Shown here: positions 12,705 to 23,560 of the stretch, piece after piece
Layout: every line of letters begins with the position of its first letter
How positions within the stretch are numbered: position 1 is the first letter of the stretch
Source: Sclerodactyla briareus
Lineage: Eukaryota > Echinodermata > Holothuroidea > Dendrochirotida > Sclerodactylidae
Direction: 5' to 3'
NCBI GenBank assembly: GCA_026419785.1
Contig: JAODTK010002998.1
Location: 1-64,000 of the forward strand
DNA length: 64,000 bases
Position numbers and translations under genes: made by a program
The notes under the pieces: model-generated
What the model was told of the DNA's origin: nothing
Databases searched by the model: none
Seen by the model: only the letters and a program-made list of their open reading frames with translations

Positions 12705-13430
12705 ACCACAAGAAGAAACATCACGGGGGACAGCGCTAGCGCTGTTTGGTTATCGTGAGTTTCGTGAAGTACTGGACGGCGTAGAACCGTAGAACTAGAA
12801 AAGTGTAACGTTATTCTTTATTCTATTCTCTCCTTAAAAGATAGGTTAATTAACCTCAGTCCACACTAACACTCGGTGTTTACTGTTAGCGTAACTCCTA
12901 TGGTACTTAGTCCTATAAAACTTATTCCGCCACGATGACAGCCACATAATACCTAATAATCGTTTTGTGATGTTACCAGTGATCGTACATGTAGTAACGT
13001 AGCCTCACCACAAATTATTTGTTTTTTATTTGGGCCTAGTAAAGTAGGAAGGCATTGTGGCTGTAGTGTAGGCCAACGTTAGTTGTCACTAGGTGGAGAC
13101 GAGGGAATGGGGCATGCGTGTCAATGAAGTGCTAGCTTGGCTTGCGAAATCTTGATTTTTTGCCACGAGAGAAAACATCACGGGTGGAGGAAGATATCGA
13201 TGTCAAGTTATTGTAAGTTTTCATGTAGGGAGCAAACTGGGCGACTAAGATTTAGGTTATCATTTAGTCCACACTAATTAATTCTCGTTCGCCTCGAACT
13301 TGGGCTTTTACTGAGTGTTTTACGGTTAGGTGCTAACATGTAGTAACGGAGCCTCAGCACTAGGGCCATTCTAGGACCTATATAGTGTAGCCTACGTTAG
13401 TGTTACTGGGAGGAGGACTGATTTAAAATG
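12705..13430. repeat. Diverged tandem duplication (~350-450 bp)
   Basis: Words in the first half recur in order in the second. AAACATCACGGG appears at about 12716 and 13176, a TAGGTTA..AGTCCACACTAA block at about 12843 and 13254, ACATGTAGTAACG.AGCCTCA at about 12988 and 13337, and TGTAG.CC.ACGTTAGT at about 13060 and 13387. The copies are strongly diverged and contain indels. No coding content is seen. Confidence 0.65.
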
Positions 13431-13748
13431 TATTACAGAGGTCCTATTCCGTGTAACTTTCAATGGCCTCTGTTCAACTCAAGGGGTAGTATAGAGGTCT
13501 ACAGTATGTTAATCTAGTCACTCGTTTGGTACATTTCCGGTTTGGACTACAGGGCCATTGAGAGATTTCTTACTACTCTTCTCTGATTTCTGTCAAACAG
13601 CCACTCTACAAACATTGATGCACACATATTTCAAATCGTTCATTCTATCTATTAACCCAATTGATTCCCCCATAATAGCATCAACTCTTCAACAAAGTAG
13701 AAAACTAAACAATGAAACGAGCTTGTTAATTGAAAAAAATGCAGGATT

Positions 13749-14686
13749 TTCCCACAGTTGCTGTCTACGATTCTCGGCTCGCCAAATCCGGCAGTGAGCC
13801 GGCTCGAACGGTTGGGACCCCGTGGCTTCAACAGTAAGCGGCATCGCCGACTTTTTGTTGTCGCTTTTCACGGAGGCCGCCAAAGGTCTAAACGGTTCGC
13901 AATTACGTCGGCCATCGCCGCAAGTACCACACCTGTCCTGACGGCTTGACCGTTGGCGACAACTCATCTATCCGTCAGTTGCTACAAGGCATGTTTCTGG
14001 AAGGCCTCCATCCAAACGCATTCCACCATCATGGTCCTTGACAGATGTCCCCTCTGTCCTAGCTAGCGGCCCCACCCTACGAGCCCATGCACCTCTTGGC
14101 GGCGGCCTCAGCCCGCCACCGCAGTTGTCGTCAGCGCCCTGTCCACCAAGCAAGGTTTTCTTCGCAACGACAAGGACGGCATACGGCTCCACCCGGACCC
14201 GTCGTTCCTTGCTAAGAACCAGTCTGTCTCGTTCACGCCGAGCGAGATTTACCTCCCAGCCATTGGACACACTCTCTTCGGTTCCCGAAGATAAGCGCTG
14301 GTTGCCCGGTACGGGCTTTGCACTGATACCGAGAGAAATCGCAAGCCATACGCAGCTCCGACCAACTCTTCCTATTACCTCGTCGGCCTTATTCACCGGC
14401 CTCTAAGGATACAATTTCGCGCAGGATACGAGATCTCTTCCGTCCACACATCACCGCGGACGAGAAAGCGAGGGCACACGACGTCCGGGACCAGTCCTCA
14501 TCTCGGGCGTGGTTTACCGGAGTCCCACTCGAGGACATTATGAGGGCGGCTTCATGGAAGACCCCGACAACCTTTGTCAGCCGCTATCTTACGGACCACG
14601 TTACGGCGGATGCGGCATTTGCACGGGGCGGCGGTACGTTCCAGCCACCTCGACAGCCACAACCGCCACAACCACCTCCAGACTAA
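13749..14686 (+). mobile_element. Tyrosine recombinase of a DIRS/Ngaro-like retroelement, frameshifted
   Basis: A GC-rich island in AT-rich surroundings encodes a tyrosine recombinase in shifting plus-strand frames. The N-terminal core-binding part starts near 13749 (TVAVYDSRLAKSG), with TVGDNSSIRQLLQGMFLE at about 13952-14005. The catalytic domain follows: ALSTKQGFLRNDKDGIRLHP (14132-14195), NQSVSFTPSEIYLPAIGHT (14217-14275), CPVRALH then a stop then YREK. The last section, about 14327-14686, is open and holds SSDQLFLLPRRPYSPASKD, AHDVRD (HxxR), GVPLEDIMRAASW, and a candidate catalytic tyrosine in VSRYL. It ends in a Q/P-rich tail and a TAA at 14684-14686. Lesions visible include a TGA where the family has TGG (14324-14326) and an extra base just before it. 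The protein would integrate a circular cDNA intermediate in this class. This copy is inactive as read. Confidence 0.85.
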
Positions 14687-14737
14687 ACGGCGCGGACCCT
14701 CCTCCAGTGGCCCTGTGCTAGACTGGTCAGGGTCCAT

Positions 14738-15060
14738 TATGGTGTAAGTTGAATAGTGAAATAGATTCCACAAAACAGAACGGGTTTATGAATCTGTGAA
14801 CTATGAAACTTACCTCAATTGGGACAATCCGCATCCACCCCACTTCCGGCCGTCACGATTTACGGTCTCGGTAGCCTACGGCCCCTCGTTTGCATTCCGC
14901 TTCTCCCCTGGGAAAAACGAGAGACGATGGGGTTGCCAACCCGGATTTATGTAGTTGCCAGGTATTCAATAGGCACTGGCGGGTGCAGGGTCCTATTTGG
15001 GGTAAGTATTCATAGTTCACAGATTCCCAACCCATTTTCGTTTCGTGGATTACGTTGCAT
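14738..15060. repeat. Inverted repeats following the recombinase (DIRS-like end)
   Basis: The plus-strand block 14738-14815 is repeated in reverse complement at 15000-15060. The clearest shared core is GAATCTGTGAACTATGAA at 14789-14806, matched by TTCATAGTTCACAGATTC at 15009-15026. Flanking words correspond too (GGAATCTATTTCACTATT versus the CGTGGATTACG region). The arms enclose about 185 bases. Inverted and internally complementary ends are characteristic of DIRS-type elements. Similarity to 19.44-19.57 kb supports this being element end sequence. Confidence 0.7.
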
Positions 15061-15069
15061 CACCATTAA

Positions 15070-15560
15070 CTATGCTGGGGAAATCGGATCACGATCCAAT
15101 GATAATGCAGCCAAAATACGACCTATTGTACAGAGGCAGAAACCGAAGCTACTCACAGTGAAGCAATGGAACTGCACAGCAACTGACAACCTGCAATCCT
15201 CTTTAGACCTCATCGACTGGAATGTTTTTGTGGAAGCCAACCGACGGGCTGGATGATTTTACTCAGACGATCGCCGACTATATAACTTCTGCGTGAAGAC
15301 ACAGTGGCCAGTCAAAAGATAGGTTTCAAATCCGAACAAAAAAACCGTGAGATATGAAGGAAGTTAAGTCAATCATCAACAAGAAGAAACAACTCTTGGA
15401 CGAGGGAATGAGAATGGGTTGAAGAAAGTCCAAAAAGAGCTCAATGAGGTAATAAAGAAGAAAAGGGACACATACAAACGTAAGATCGAGGGACATTTCA
15501 CAGAGAATAATATAAACAGGTCTGGACTGGTATACGACTGATGGAGTGATTATACGAACG
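15070..15560 (+). mobile_element. CR1/L2-like LINE: end of endonuclease and pre-RT linker
   Basis: LGKSDHDPMIMQPKY at about 15076-15120 matches the SDH motif that closes the APE-type endonuclease of LINEs. It is followed after a frameshift by RPIVQRQKPKLLTVKQWN, a block with LDLIDWNVFVEA at about 15205-15240, then ADYITSA/FCVKTQWPVK, then VKSIINKKKQL and a Lys-rich VQKELNEVIKKKRDTYKRK helix (15425-15490). This is the standard linker between endonuclease and RT in CR1/L2/Rex-like elements. It breaks off near 15560. The RT domain of a matching element resumes at about 17.54 kb. Confidence 0.75.
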
Positions 15561-17540
15561 AATCCAGAGTTTGAAACCCAGAATTTAAAGCCTTCATTGC
15601 GGGGTGGTCAAGGGCGAGTTATATGGGTGATTTATTATATGACAGATGTGTACTTTATGTAGGAGGACCTATTCGCTCACATGTCATGACTCGCCTTTGT
15701 GATGAGCATCCTGTTATATTAAGTTAGAAACAAGAGGAGGAGTCCATCCATGCTACTAAAACGGACAGGGCAGTTAATGGCATGTGTAGATGACTAGTAG
15801 TTATAATAGTTATAACTTGGACCATTTTACTGTCATCCATACTTTTATCCCCACCGAAGGTTGGCCCCTCCCCAACTCTTGGTGGTGGAGGGGCCAAAGT
15901 GTGTTAGCTGCCTCTTCACACGATGCCTTTTTGTCTGGAGGGCAATTCAGTTTGCTTAATAATACAGAGAATATGTCGCTGTAAGCTTGGCAATGGGAGA
16001 ATCTGCTAAGATGTTTGGTGGTGAGGGAGCCTTACCTAAGGGAAATGCATGCCCTCTCACATAATGATAGGGTTCATTGATTTATAAATACCAATATTGT
16101 GATGTAAAGAAGGAACTTAAATCATTATATCATTAAAATATTTTTCTGATGTGTTTAAAAGCAACCAATCAAAAATTTTGGGATTTTCTCGCGTGCGTGA
16201 ACAGTAAATGCACGCTGAACGTTAACATTGTCAGCCGAAAAAAAACTCATTAGGAGTTATAAAAAAAGAACTAAATCAGCTTTGTTGTGATTTTCTTACA
16301 TGTAAAGTAAAGTAATTGAAAGACAAGCTACAATTTTTTTACTGGTGCGCCACAATTGAAAGTTTGTTCAGCCTTCATGTGACTCCACACCAAAGATGAT
16401 AGAGTAGGCATGACGGTATGTAGGCTTTCAACTTAGTCACTCATTTGACTGACGGCCACACCCTATATCCTGTTTTCCACAATAGCCAGTGATGTGAGAA
16501 ATTATGGCCATTAACAACCTTAATGCAAGTACAAGCCTAACCTAATCATTTTACTCACAACTTCATATTCTTACTACACACATTACAATAATATAGTGCA
16601 GCAGTAGGCTTCGCGAAAGGGATTGGGCTGGATAGTGTTTAGGCCTATTTTATTCTTGCGGCGACTGTGTACCCGTAATTGTAGATTTGTAATGTGAATT
16701 TTATGTCGCCTAGGTAGGAAGGCAAGCTGAGGCCTAACGTTAGGCTAACCTAAGCCTAAGGTCGGAGCCTTCACTTCAGCCTACTTGTCAGGTAACAATC
16801 GTAATCTAACCCTACAAGTATACTATTAGCGCTCGATAAAGTCCGAGGACTTGCAAGAAGTCACGTTCTGTTGACGCGTGCGGTATTGTAACGCACATGT
16901 TTGGTATTGCATTCGACCTCGCCACTGTAAAGGAAAAACCTACCACAAGCGCAGGCATGCATGCATAGCAGCGCCCACGTACGCTGGGCGTGCAAGCCTA
17001 ACGGCTGTGGCAAGTCGGGGCAATTTGTGCTGTCCGACTTGTTGTTGTTATTGTTGTTGTTGTTATTGTTATTGTTCAATATGACTCGGTCCATAGGGTA
17101 TAATGACGTCAGAACGATTACATAATCGCTCGAACATCCTTACCGGCCAAAATAACGCGCATGCCGAAATATTTCAATGATTTCTTAGTCCCTTAAAATA
17201 TAGCAAGGTATTCCATGCGTTCAACGCCATCAGGGCGGCTGTAACAAAGATAAATTGGCGTTTCAAACCATTACCGTCGATCAGGCTACTAAACAATTAG
17301 AAGTGTTCCATCAAAGCTTTCCTGTGTGTTGCCAACTTTGCGTCTAGTAACGTGTCCAAATAACCCAATACAATCAATTGAATCTGCTAGCCATGAACTG
17401 AACTTATTTTACATATCGATTGCATGATCTTTCCAAAGAGGCCAGCGAATTGCTAATTTATAATTTTTAATTTCTTATTTATTTTTAGCGTGTATTGCTT
17501 TGATTCATTTTTAACTGTATTGCAGATTAAGTAACGTTAT
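15561..17540. other. ~2-kb interval separating two halves of a LINE
   Basis: No LINE coding similarity and no recognisable gene. It holds a perfect 11-bp inverted repeat (TTGGCCCCTCC at 15861-15871, GGAGGGGCCAA at 15887-15897) and a GTT microsatellite at 17039-17076. The rest is AT-rich sequence. It could be an insertion into the LINE, but terminal repeats or a target duplication could not be identified. Confidence 0.45.
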
Positions 17541-18915
17541 GAATTTGCCCAACTAAACCCATCTAAAGCCGTACGGCCAGATGGCCCACAACCACGTGTT
17601 AACAGTTTGGCGCCAACTTCCCGATTTATTGCCATGATTTTTAATCTTTCTTTCAGCACTCAGACTGTTCCATCTCCATGGAAACGCTCTTGCATAATCA
17701 CAGTGCCTAAAAAGTCGAATATTACCTGCATGAACGATTTACGACCAGTGGCGCTGACTTCAGTAGTAATGAGAGTGTGTGAGCGTTCCACCCTAAAGCC
17801 TCTGCAACCTGAAGTGGATAATCACCCAGATCCAATGCAATTTGCGTACAGGTCCAAGCGCAGTACGGAGGATGCCATATTATACAGTCTCGAAAGATTG
17901 TATTCACATCTTGAGCACACAAATCTGGACCACACTGCAAGAGTCATGTTCTTTGATTTTCACAAATCCCGGCCTTTTTTTTTCCACTATTCAGCCAGAT
18001 CAGCCCCACATTTTAGCCAATAAATTATTAGGGATGAATGTTCGACATGATTATATTTCCTGGTTTTTCAACTATCTCACTGATAGATCCCAGTATGTTA
18101 CCTTACGTCCATCTAATAGAACATTCAATGTTATCACATCCAACACAGTGCACCACAGGGTCCGGTTCTCGCACCATTTCTTTCCACGTTATATACATCC
18201 GATACAAGGTCAACCGTGAAAACTGCTCTTTAGTCAAATTTGCACATAACCCGCATTGCTTGTTTGTACACGAAGGCTGATGCTACTGGTATTGGAACAA
18301 TACACAACTTTGTTACCTATTGTGAAGATAACTTTCTAGAACTCCATACCAACAAGACAGAGAAATGGTCATAGACTTTCGGATATCTGGAGGGTATCAC
18401 GTACGGTTACTAATAAAAGAAACTACGGAAAGGGTGGATAGTTATAGATATCTTTAGGGTAGTGATTGATAATCGTCTTACTTAGCATGATCATGTTGAC
18501 ATGCTACTGAAGAAACTGAATCCGGGTTGCATTGCCTGCATACGATCAACAAGTTTAACATCAATAACAGCATTCATGCCATTTTCTATAACTCATCATC
18601 TGTAGTGTACAATCTTATTTCATGGGGCGGCAATGTTAAGAAGGAAGATGCCATCGTATTGATGCTTTGGTCAGACAGGCAAGTCGCATCATTGGGGAGA
18701 GTCAGTCATCCTTAGCCTCGTCCTACCAACACCTTCTAGGGGTTAACCTTGATAAGATCCTACATGAGGAGGACTCACGTCACTACACCATCTCTGTACA
18801 AAGCGATCATCCCTAGAAGTGGTGAAATGAGGCTGCCGTTGGCTAGGAGTAACAGACACCTCTCCTTCTTCATCCCACAGTGCATAAAGCGTCGTAACCT
18901 GTATTTCAGACGTTA
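17540..18915 (+). mobile_element. CR1/L2-like LINE: reverse transcriptase and C-terminal part
   Basis: RT blocks appear in order. They are [12 protein letters not shown] (about 17568), [20 protein letters not shown] (17637-17696), [20 protein letters not shown] (17731-17790), [21 protein letters not shown] (about 17838-17890) and RVMFFDF (17941-17961). They continue in the next frame with [21 protein letters not shown] and YLTDRSQYVTLRPSN (18000-18125). Downstream come FLELHTNKTEK, VIDFRISGG, a SYRYL block (about 18330-18450), and FNINNSIHAIFYNSS..WGGN (18557-18640). The C-terminal LPLARSNRHLSFFIPQCIK-type block ends at about 18900. At least six frameshifts or stops occur. The catalytic FADD-type box falls in the garbled section near 18230-18250. 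It is a decayed copy. Confidence 0.85.
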
Positions 18916-19430
18916 GTTATTGCATGCTACGTCGTTAGTTCGGTTGTCGACATGCTTCTCACAGTGCAACCCTGTTGTCCCCATATCTCCGTTGTTTTGA
19001 TTGTCGTTGGTAACACAGTTTTTATATTATGTAAATATATAATTCTTTCTCACCCAGTCAAATGTATCTTATTTGTTTTATACGAGCACGCCAATTACCC
19101 TTGGGGTGATAAAGTGATCTATCTATTCGTATGAAGGTTGGCCATAGGTAGTTGATAATCCCTTTATTGTTCTTGGATCTGCGTTCAAGGTCATCTGAGT
19201 CAATACTAGTGAAGAAAAGGTGCCTACAATAATACTTAGTGTTTTATTTATCTAATCCAAGTTCATTTGAGTCAGCAGAGGACAATCACAACATAATCCC
19301 AGACCATCCTCGAATTATTCTCAATGGAGATTCTTTTCATTCCGGGATTTCCCAATATCGCGAGTAGATTGCACTTGCTTCTAGTTTTTCATGGTAGAGT
19401 CGGGATGAGCAGGGCGGCAGCACCTCTATA
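18916..19430. other. Non-coding interval with two short AGGTCA-type repeats
   Basis: No gene is recognised. AAGGTCATCTGAGTCA at about 19187 and the AGTTCATTTGAGTCA block at about 19259 are diverged copies of a ~75-bp unit related in style to the satellites elsewhere in the window. Confidence 0.4.
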
Positions 19431-19640
19431 CGCGATATGACGCTGGTGGACGACTTCGGATTGGGAAGGCCGCGGATCGTCCTAACTGGGGCGAGTTCGT
19501 TCATAGTTCAAGATTAGCGAACCCGCTATGTTCTGTGGAATTATTTCGGTATTGAACTCACCCCAGAGTTACAGGTGCAGGGTACGATCTGTGGTGAGCT
19601 GAATATGTCACGAAATAGATACGAGACACTGTTTTTTTTT
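19431..19640 (+). mobile_element. DIRS-like end fragment, inverse of the 14.74-14.90 kb sequence
   Basis: GCGGATCGTCCTAACTGGGG, TTCATAGTTCAAGATT, AACCCGCTATGTTCTGTGGAAT and TATTGAACTCACCCC (about 19471-19565) match, in order, the reverse complement of 14738-14840. The two blocks therefore face each other across the LINE insertion. No coding sequence is present. Confidence 0.6.
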
Positions 19641-21780
19641 CTTGAGCATTACAGTAATTTAATTCCTATGAGTTAAATCAAGGCGTTGGGGTTCGTTGTG
19701 TTCCGTGTATAGCTTCGCGAGTGCGGCCAATTTGGCAATAGTACGAATGAGGCGCGTAGACCGTGAAAACAACTACATGGAAAAATTCACGGGGGAGCTA
19801 TTAGGGACTCATACTGACGTTTTTTTTTTTCATGTTTGCTGAACAGACATGCTGTTTAGGGCTAGCCTTATTTGGGTGGTGCACGGGTTTTTTAACCACA
19901 TATATGCCTCCTTATTTCTTTCCCAGCATCTGCAGTCCGATCCGCTCGATGTAGACTTCATGGGAGTCACTGTGGTGATTCCGCGGCTAGCATCGCGAAA
20001 GTAATGTAGATTTTTGACATTCCCATATTACCCATGACATAGAGGTGAACCACGGCTCAAACCAACCTCTTCTTTATCCTGCTCTGGGCCCTCTTGTTCG
20101 TTTCCCATACCCTCCAGTACGTCCATGATTGATAGGAGTATAGGTGGTTGTGTAAGCCATATGATGTGTATTGCGTGAGGCTAGTAGCTGCGACGGTGTG
20201 GTACATTAGTTGAATTGCTGTCCAAAATTCTATGTTCCTCTTGACCAGGGGATTTGTGAATAGAAAGAACAAAACGCGAATCCTATCCTTGAAATTAAAT
20301 ATTTGTCTGAGCTGCTGAGAGAACAAAATTTCCTAGAAAAAAATCTACCAGAGGCCTGTGTGAGGTGTGTCGCCGCAGCGAGAAGCTCGTCGTAAGAGTT
20401 GCAGTTTTCATGCCAATGTGGTGCGCACGTAAATACATCCACTGCGCAAGAAACCAAAGACTCAGTGATCTTACTGCCACTGAGCAACGGAAGGTTCCCA
20501 TGCCTTATAGAAGGACTGACCTTTCCACCCGAACCAGAAACGATAGGAAGCAACTGATCATTAGGGTAAGAATTCGTATCGAATAGGATCTATCTAATAC
20601 ATCATTTTGTTGCACAGCTCACAAACTGTTCAGACTTACCGTACTCTTCGGTGACCTTGGACGTGACCCAAAACCAGCGAGAATCATTTCTCTTGATGGA
20701 AACCCGTTGGCCAGTATGAACCTCTATTTCATTCGTTGCACAGTTATTGTGCTCAAAAGGTTTTCCCACACTTTGGCATTATCGATTTGGTTACATTGAA
20801 CCTGACCAAAACCACAGTGACTATCAACGCCTCTAGAAGCGTTCATGTCAAAAAGAGGCTCTCCACTTCGTTCCGTTGCTGGTTAAGAAATAGGAAGTGC
20901 AACAACACCTTATAAGTACCTTGACGCTACTTCAGGGTGCCGGTACTAACTTTTGTGAGCAAGCCATACGTTTCAGAAAAAATTCTTGGAATATTTTTTT
21001 ACATTTTGAAGTAGGATAAACAAATTGAAGGTGGAATTTTAAACAATTGGAGTATCGTTTGTTTGGGAATGCTTAAGCTTTATGCGACGACGATACTTCT
21101 CCCGTGCTGACACTGTGCTGTTGTGTCAGTACAGTGCGCTGATTACCTATGACTTATACTACGGTATATTTAACATGCATGGAATACGCAATGATGCTGA
21201 AGTAATTGAATGTTGTTCTTCTAAGTAATATATCATAGATACAGACATGTCCTCTATTAGTCAGAGTAACCATTACCTCATTCTTGGAAACAGCCATTGG
21301 GGGTACTCCGTTGTGTGACAAAAGGCTAGTACTTAGTCAAACAAAAACGCACAGTGGGCTATAATGATTTTTGATAACGAGCGTTGATTGAAGTTTGGTG
21401 GTCAGCAAATCTTCAATCATAGGAAAGATGCAGTAATAATGAGATTATATCAAAAGCCCAGGAAATGAACAACACAGTGTGTCGAAAAGGTAACGGCGCC
21501 TCATAGGCCATTTATCTTGGTAGTATTTATCTTGAGTTTGATTCATAAATTACCAAGGAGATGGGAAGCTTCTACCAGTCATCCGTTGAAGCTGCTGCCA
21601 GGGTTGATGGGATCTCCGCTAGGACGATTAGGGCATTGATTCAGGTGTTCTCATTAATTGACATTAGGGGAATGGTACTCTGCCTCGAGCATTTCCCTGT
21701 TGATATTACCAGTGTATTCTGACTTTCGCAGAGGGTGAATCCTCTTGTTCTGCCTTGGGACGGTCAGTTGAGCGAAATTC
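19641..21780. other. Non-coding interval, nothing recognised
   Basis: The longest frame is a minus-strand one of 107 codons at 20230-20553. It is unremarkable in composition, overlaps two other frames, and has no motif I recognise. No RNA gene or tandem repeat was found. Confidence 0.5.
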
Positions 21781-21839
21781 TGTCAACTATAACTGTGATT
21801 CCCACTGGGATGATTTTGCCTTCTGATGAAGAATCGGAT

Positions 21840-22780
21840 TGTGTAACCTCTTGCATGAGTGCGGGATGGCTGTAGCTGATAGCAATGCACAGGGGAACAA
21901 TCGTCTGACCTCGTGCATGGGTTTGCTATGATGGTGTGTCGCTGACAACAATGCGCAGGAGGGCCGTCCGTCTAAAACCAACTCGTTCCTGAGTACGGGA
22001 TGATTTCAGCTAATATCAATGCGCAGGAGAACAGATAGTCCAACTTCGTGCGAGGGTGCTGGAATGGTTAAAGCTGATACCAATGCGCAGGAGAACAGAT
22101 CATCCACCCTCGTGTATTGGTGCCGGGATGGTTGTAGTTGATAGCAATGCGCATGAGAACAGATCATCCACCCTCGTGTATTGGTGCCGGGATGGTTGTA
22201 GTTGATAGCAATGCGCATGAGAACAAATCGTCTAACCTCGTGTATAGTTACCAGGATGGTTGTAGTTGATAGCAGTGCGCAGGAGAACAGAGTGTCTAAT
22301 ATCGGAAATGAGTGCTCGGTTTGCTGTAGCTGATAGCAATGCGCAGGCGAACAGATCGTCTAACCTCGTGTATGGGTGCCGGTATGGTCGTAGCTGATAG
22401 CAATTCACATGAGAACAGATCGTTGAACCACATGAATGAGTGTTGAGAAGGTTGTAGCTGATTCGCAGGAGGACCGACAGTCTAACCTCGTGCTTGGTTA
22501 CGGGATGATTTTAGCTGAAATCAATGCGCAGGAGAACAGATTTTCTAACCTCGCGTATGGGTGCCGGGCGGTTGTAGCTGCATGATAGCAATGCGCAGAA
22601 GAACAGATCGTCCACCCTCGTGTTTGGGTGCCGGGATGGTTGTAGTTGATAGCAATGCGCATGAGGACAGATTGTCTAACAACGTCATGTAATTCTAAAT
22701 GGTTGAAGCTGATGGAAATGCACAGGAGAACAGTAGTCCAACTACGCACAGGAGTAGCAGAATGGTTGTGACTCTCACAC
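21840..22780. repeat. ~65-bp minisatellite, about 14 copies
   Basis: The word AGCAATGCGCA recurs about every 62-68 bases (near 21882, 21949, 22016, 22079, 22144, 22208, 22273, 22338, 22405, 22523, 22588, 22650, 22716). It is followed by GGAGAACAGATCGTCTAACC and TCGTGTATGGGTGCCGGGATGG. Two neighbouring units at about 22095-22220 are almost identical over their full length, which suggests recent unequal exchange. More diverged units continue to about 23180. A 175-codon minus-strand frame over this array is only the repeat read in frame. Confidence 0.9.
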
Positions 22781-22897
22781 AGGGTAGTAGATTGACGAGG
22801 ACCAGTGCCAGGTTGCTGGATGACTGAAAGTGTGCAGTGTACCTGAGGGATAACGTCTATCCAAGTATCGTGGGGCCGAATGGTTGTAGGTTGGTGT

Positions 22898-22930
22898 AAA
22901 AAAAAAAAAAAAAAACAAAAAAAAAAAATC
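22898..22930. repeat. Poly(A) tract with one C
   Basis: A17-C-A9 or similar run inside the degenerate end of the minisatellite. Confidence 0.8.
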
Positions 22931-23182
22931 AACTCCGACACATTTTCAGATTGGTGTACTAGTGTGTGTACAATGTGTGTTAGTGTCAAGATGATCGTAG
23001 CTGTAGGCAATAGGAAGGAGAACATATCGACACGCGTCTTGCAGGGCTACCAGGATGACTGCAATTAATAGCAGGCTGGCTTATCGTGTAGCATTTCGTA
23101 GTTAGTGTTAGAAGGTTGTGTATAGCAATGCACACATGACAGACCACCTAACCCCACTTAGGGTTGCCAGAATGGCTGTAAC

Positions 23183-23560
23183 TGAAGTCAATCTACTCTA
23201 CTTTCATCACATTGTATAACTTTCCTTGTCAAAATCGAACTATTCACTCTACTCCTCTTACATCTCACTGTATAACATGTCTCGTTATCGAACCAATCAT
23301 TCCACCTACTTCCCATCACATCAAATAACACTTGTCAATATCGAACCAATACCCTAACACCATCACCTTGTGTACTTGTCCTTGGTATTATCTAGCCAAT
23401 CAATCTACCCTAACTCGCATCATATTGTATAACATGTCCCTTCAAAATCAAACCAATCACTCAACCCTATCCCCCAGAAACAGGTGTAACGTGTCCCGTT
23501 AGTAGCCAACCGATCAATCTTCCCTAGCTCCCAGCGCACTATGAAAGCATTTCCCTCAGA
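23183..23560. repeat. Second ~64-bp minisatellite, about six copies
   Basis: Pyrimidine- and AC-rich units repeat the words AACCAATCA.TCTACCCTA, CATCACATTGTATAAC and ATGTCCCGTTA at about 64-base spacing. The unit is unrelated in sequence to the preceding minisatellite but has nearly the same period and abuts it. Confidence 0.75.

Noticed and set aside
13968..14396. 142-codon minus-strand frame
   Set aside because: It is antisense to the tyrosine recombinase, whose motifs on the plus strand explain the open frame in GC-rich DNA.
20230..20553. 107-codon minus-strand frame as a small gene
   Set aside because: No motif, no splice context, overlap with two other frames, and unremarkable composition.
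22498..23025. 175-codon minus-strand frame
   Set aside because: It covers the 65-bp minisatellite and a poly(A) run. Its internal repeats follow the DNA repeat and no domain is present.
8689..23560. CRISPR-like arrays
   Set aside because: The 65-bp and other tandem repeats have no unique spacers between constant repeats, and the window is animal DNA.
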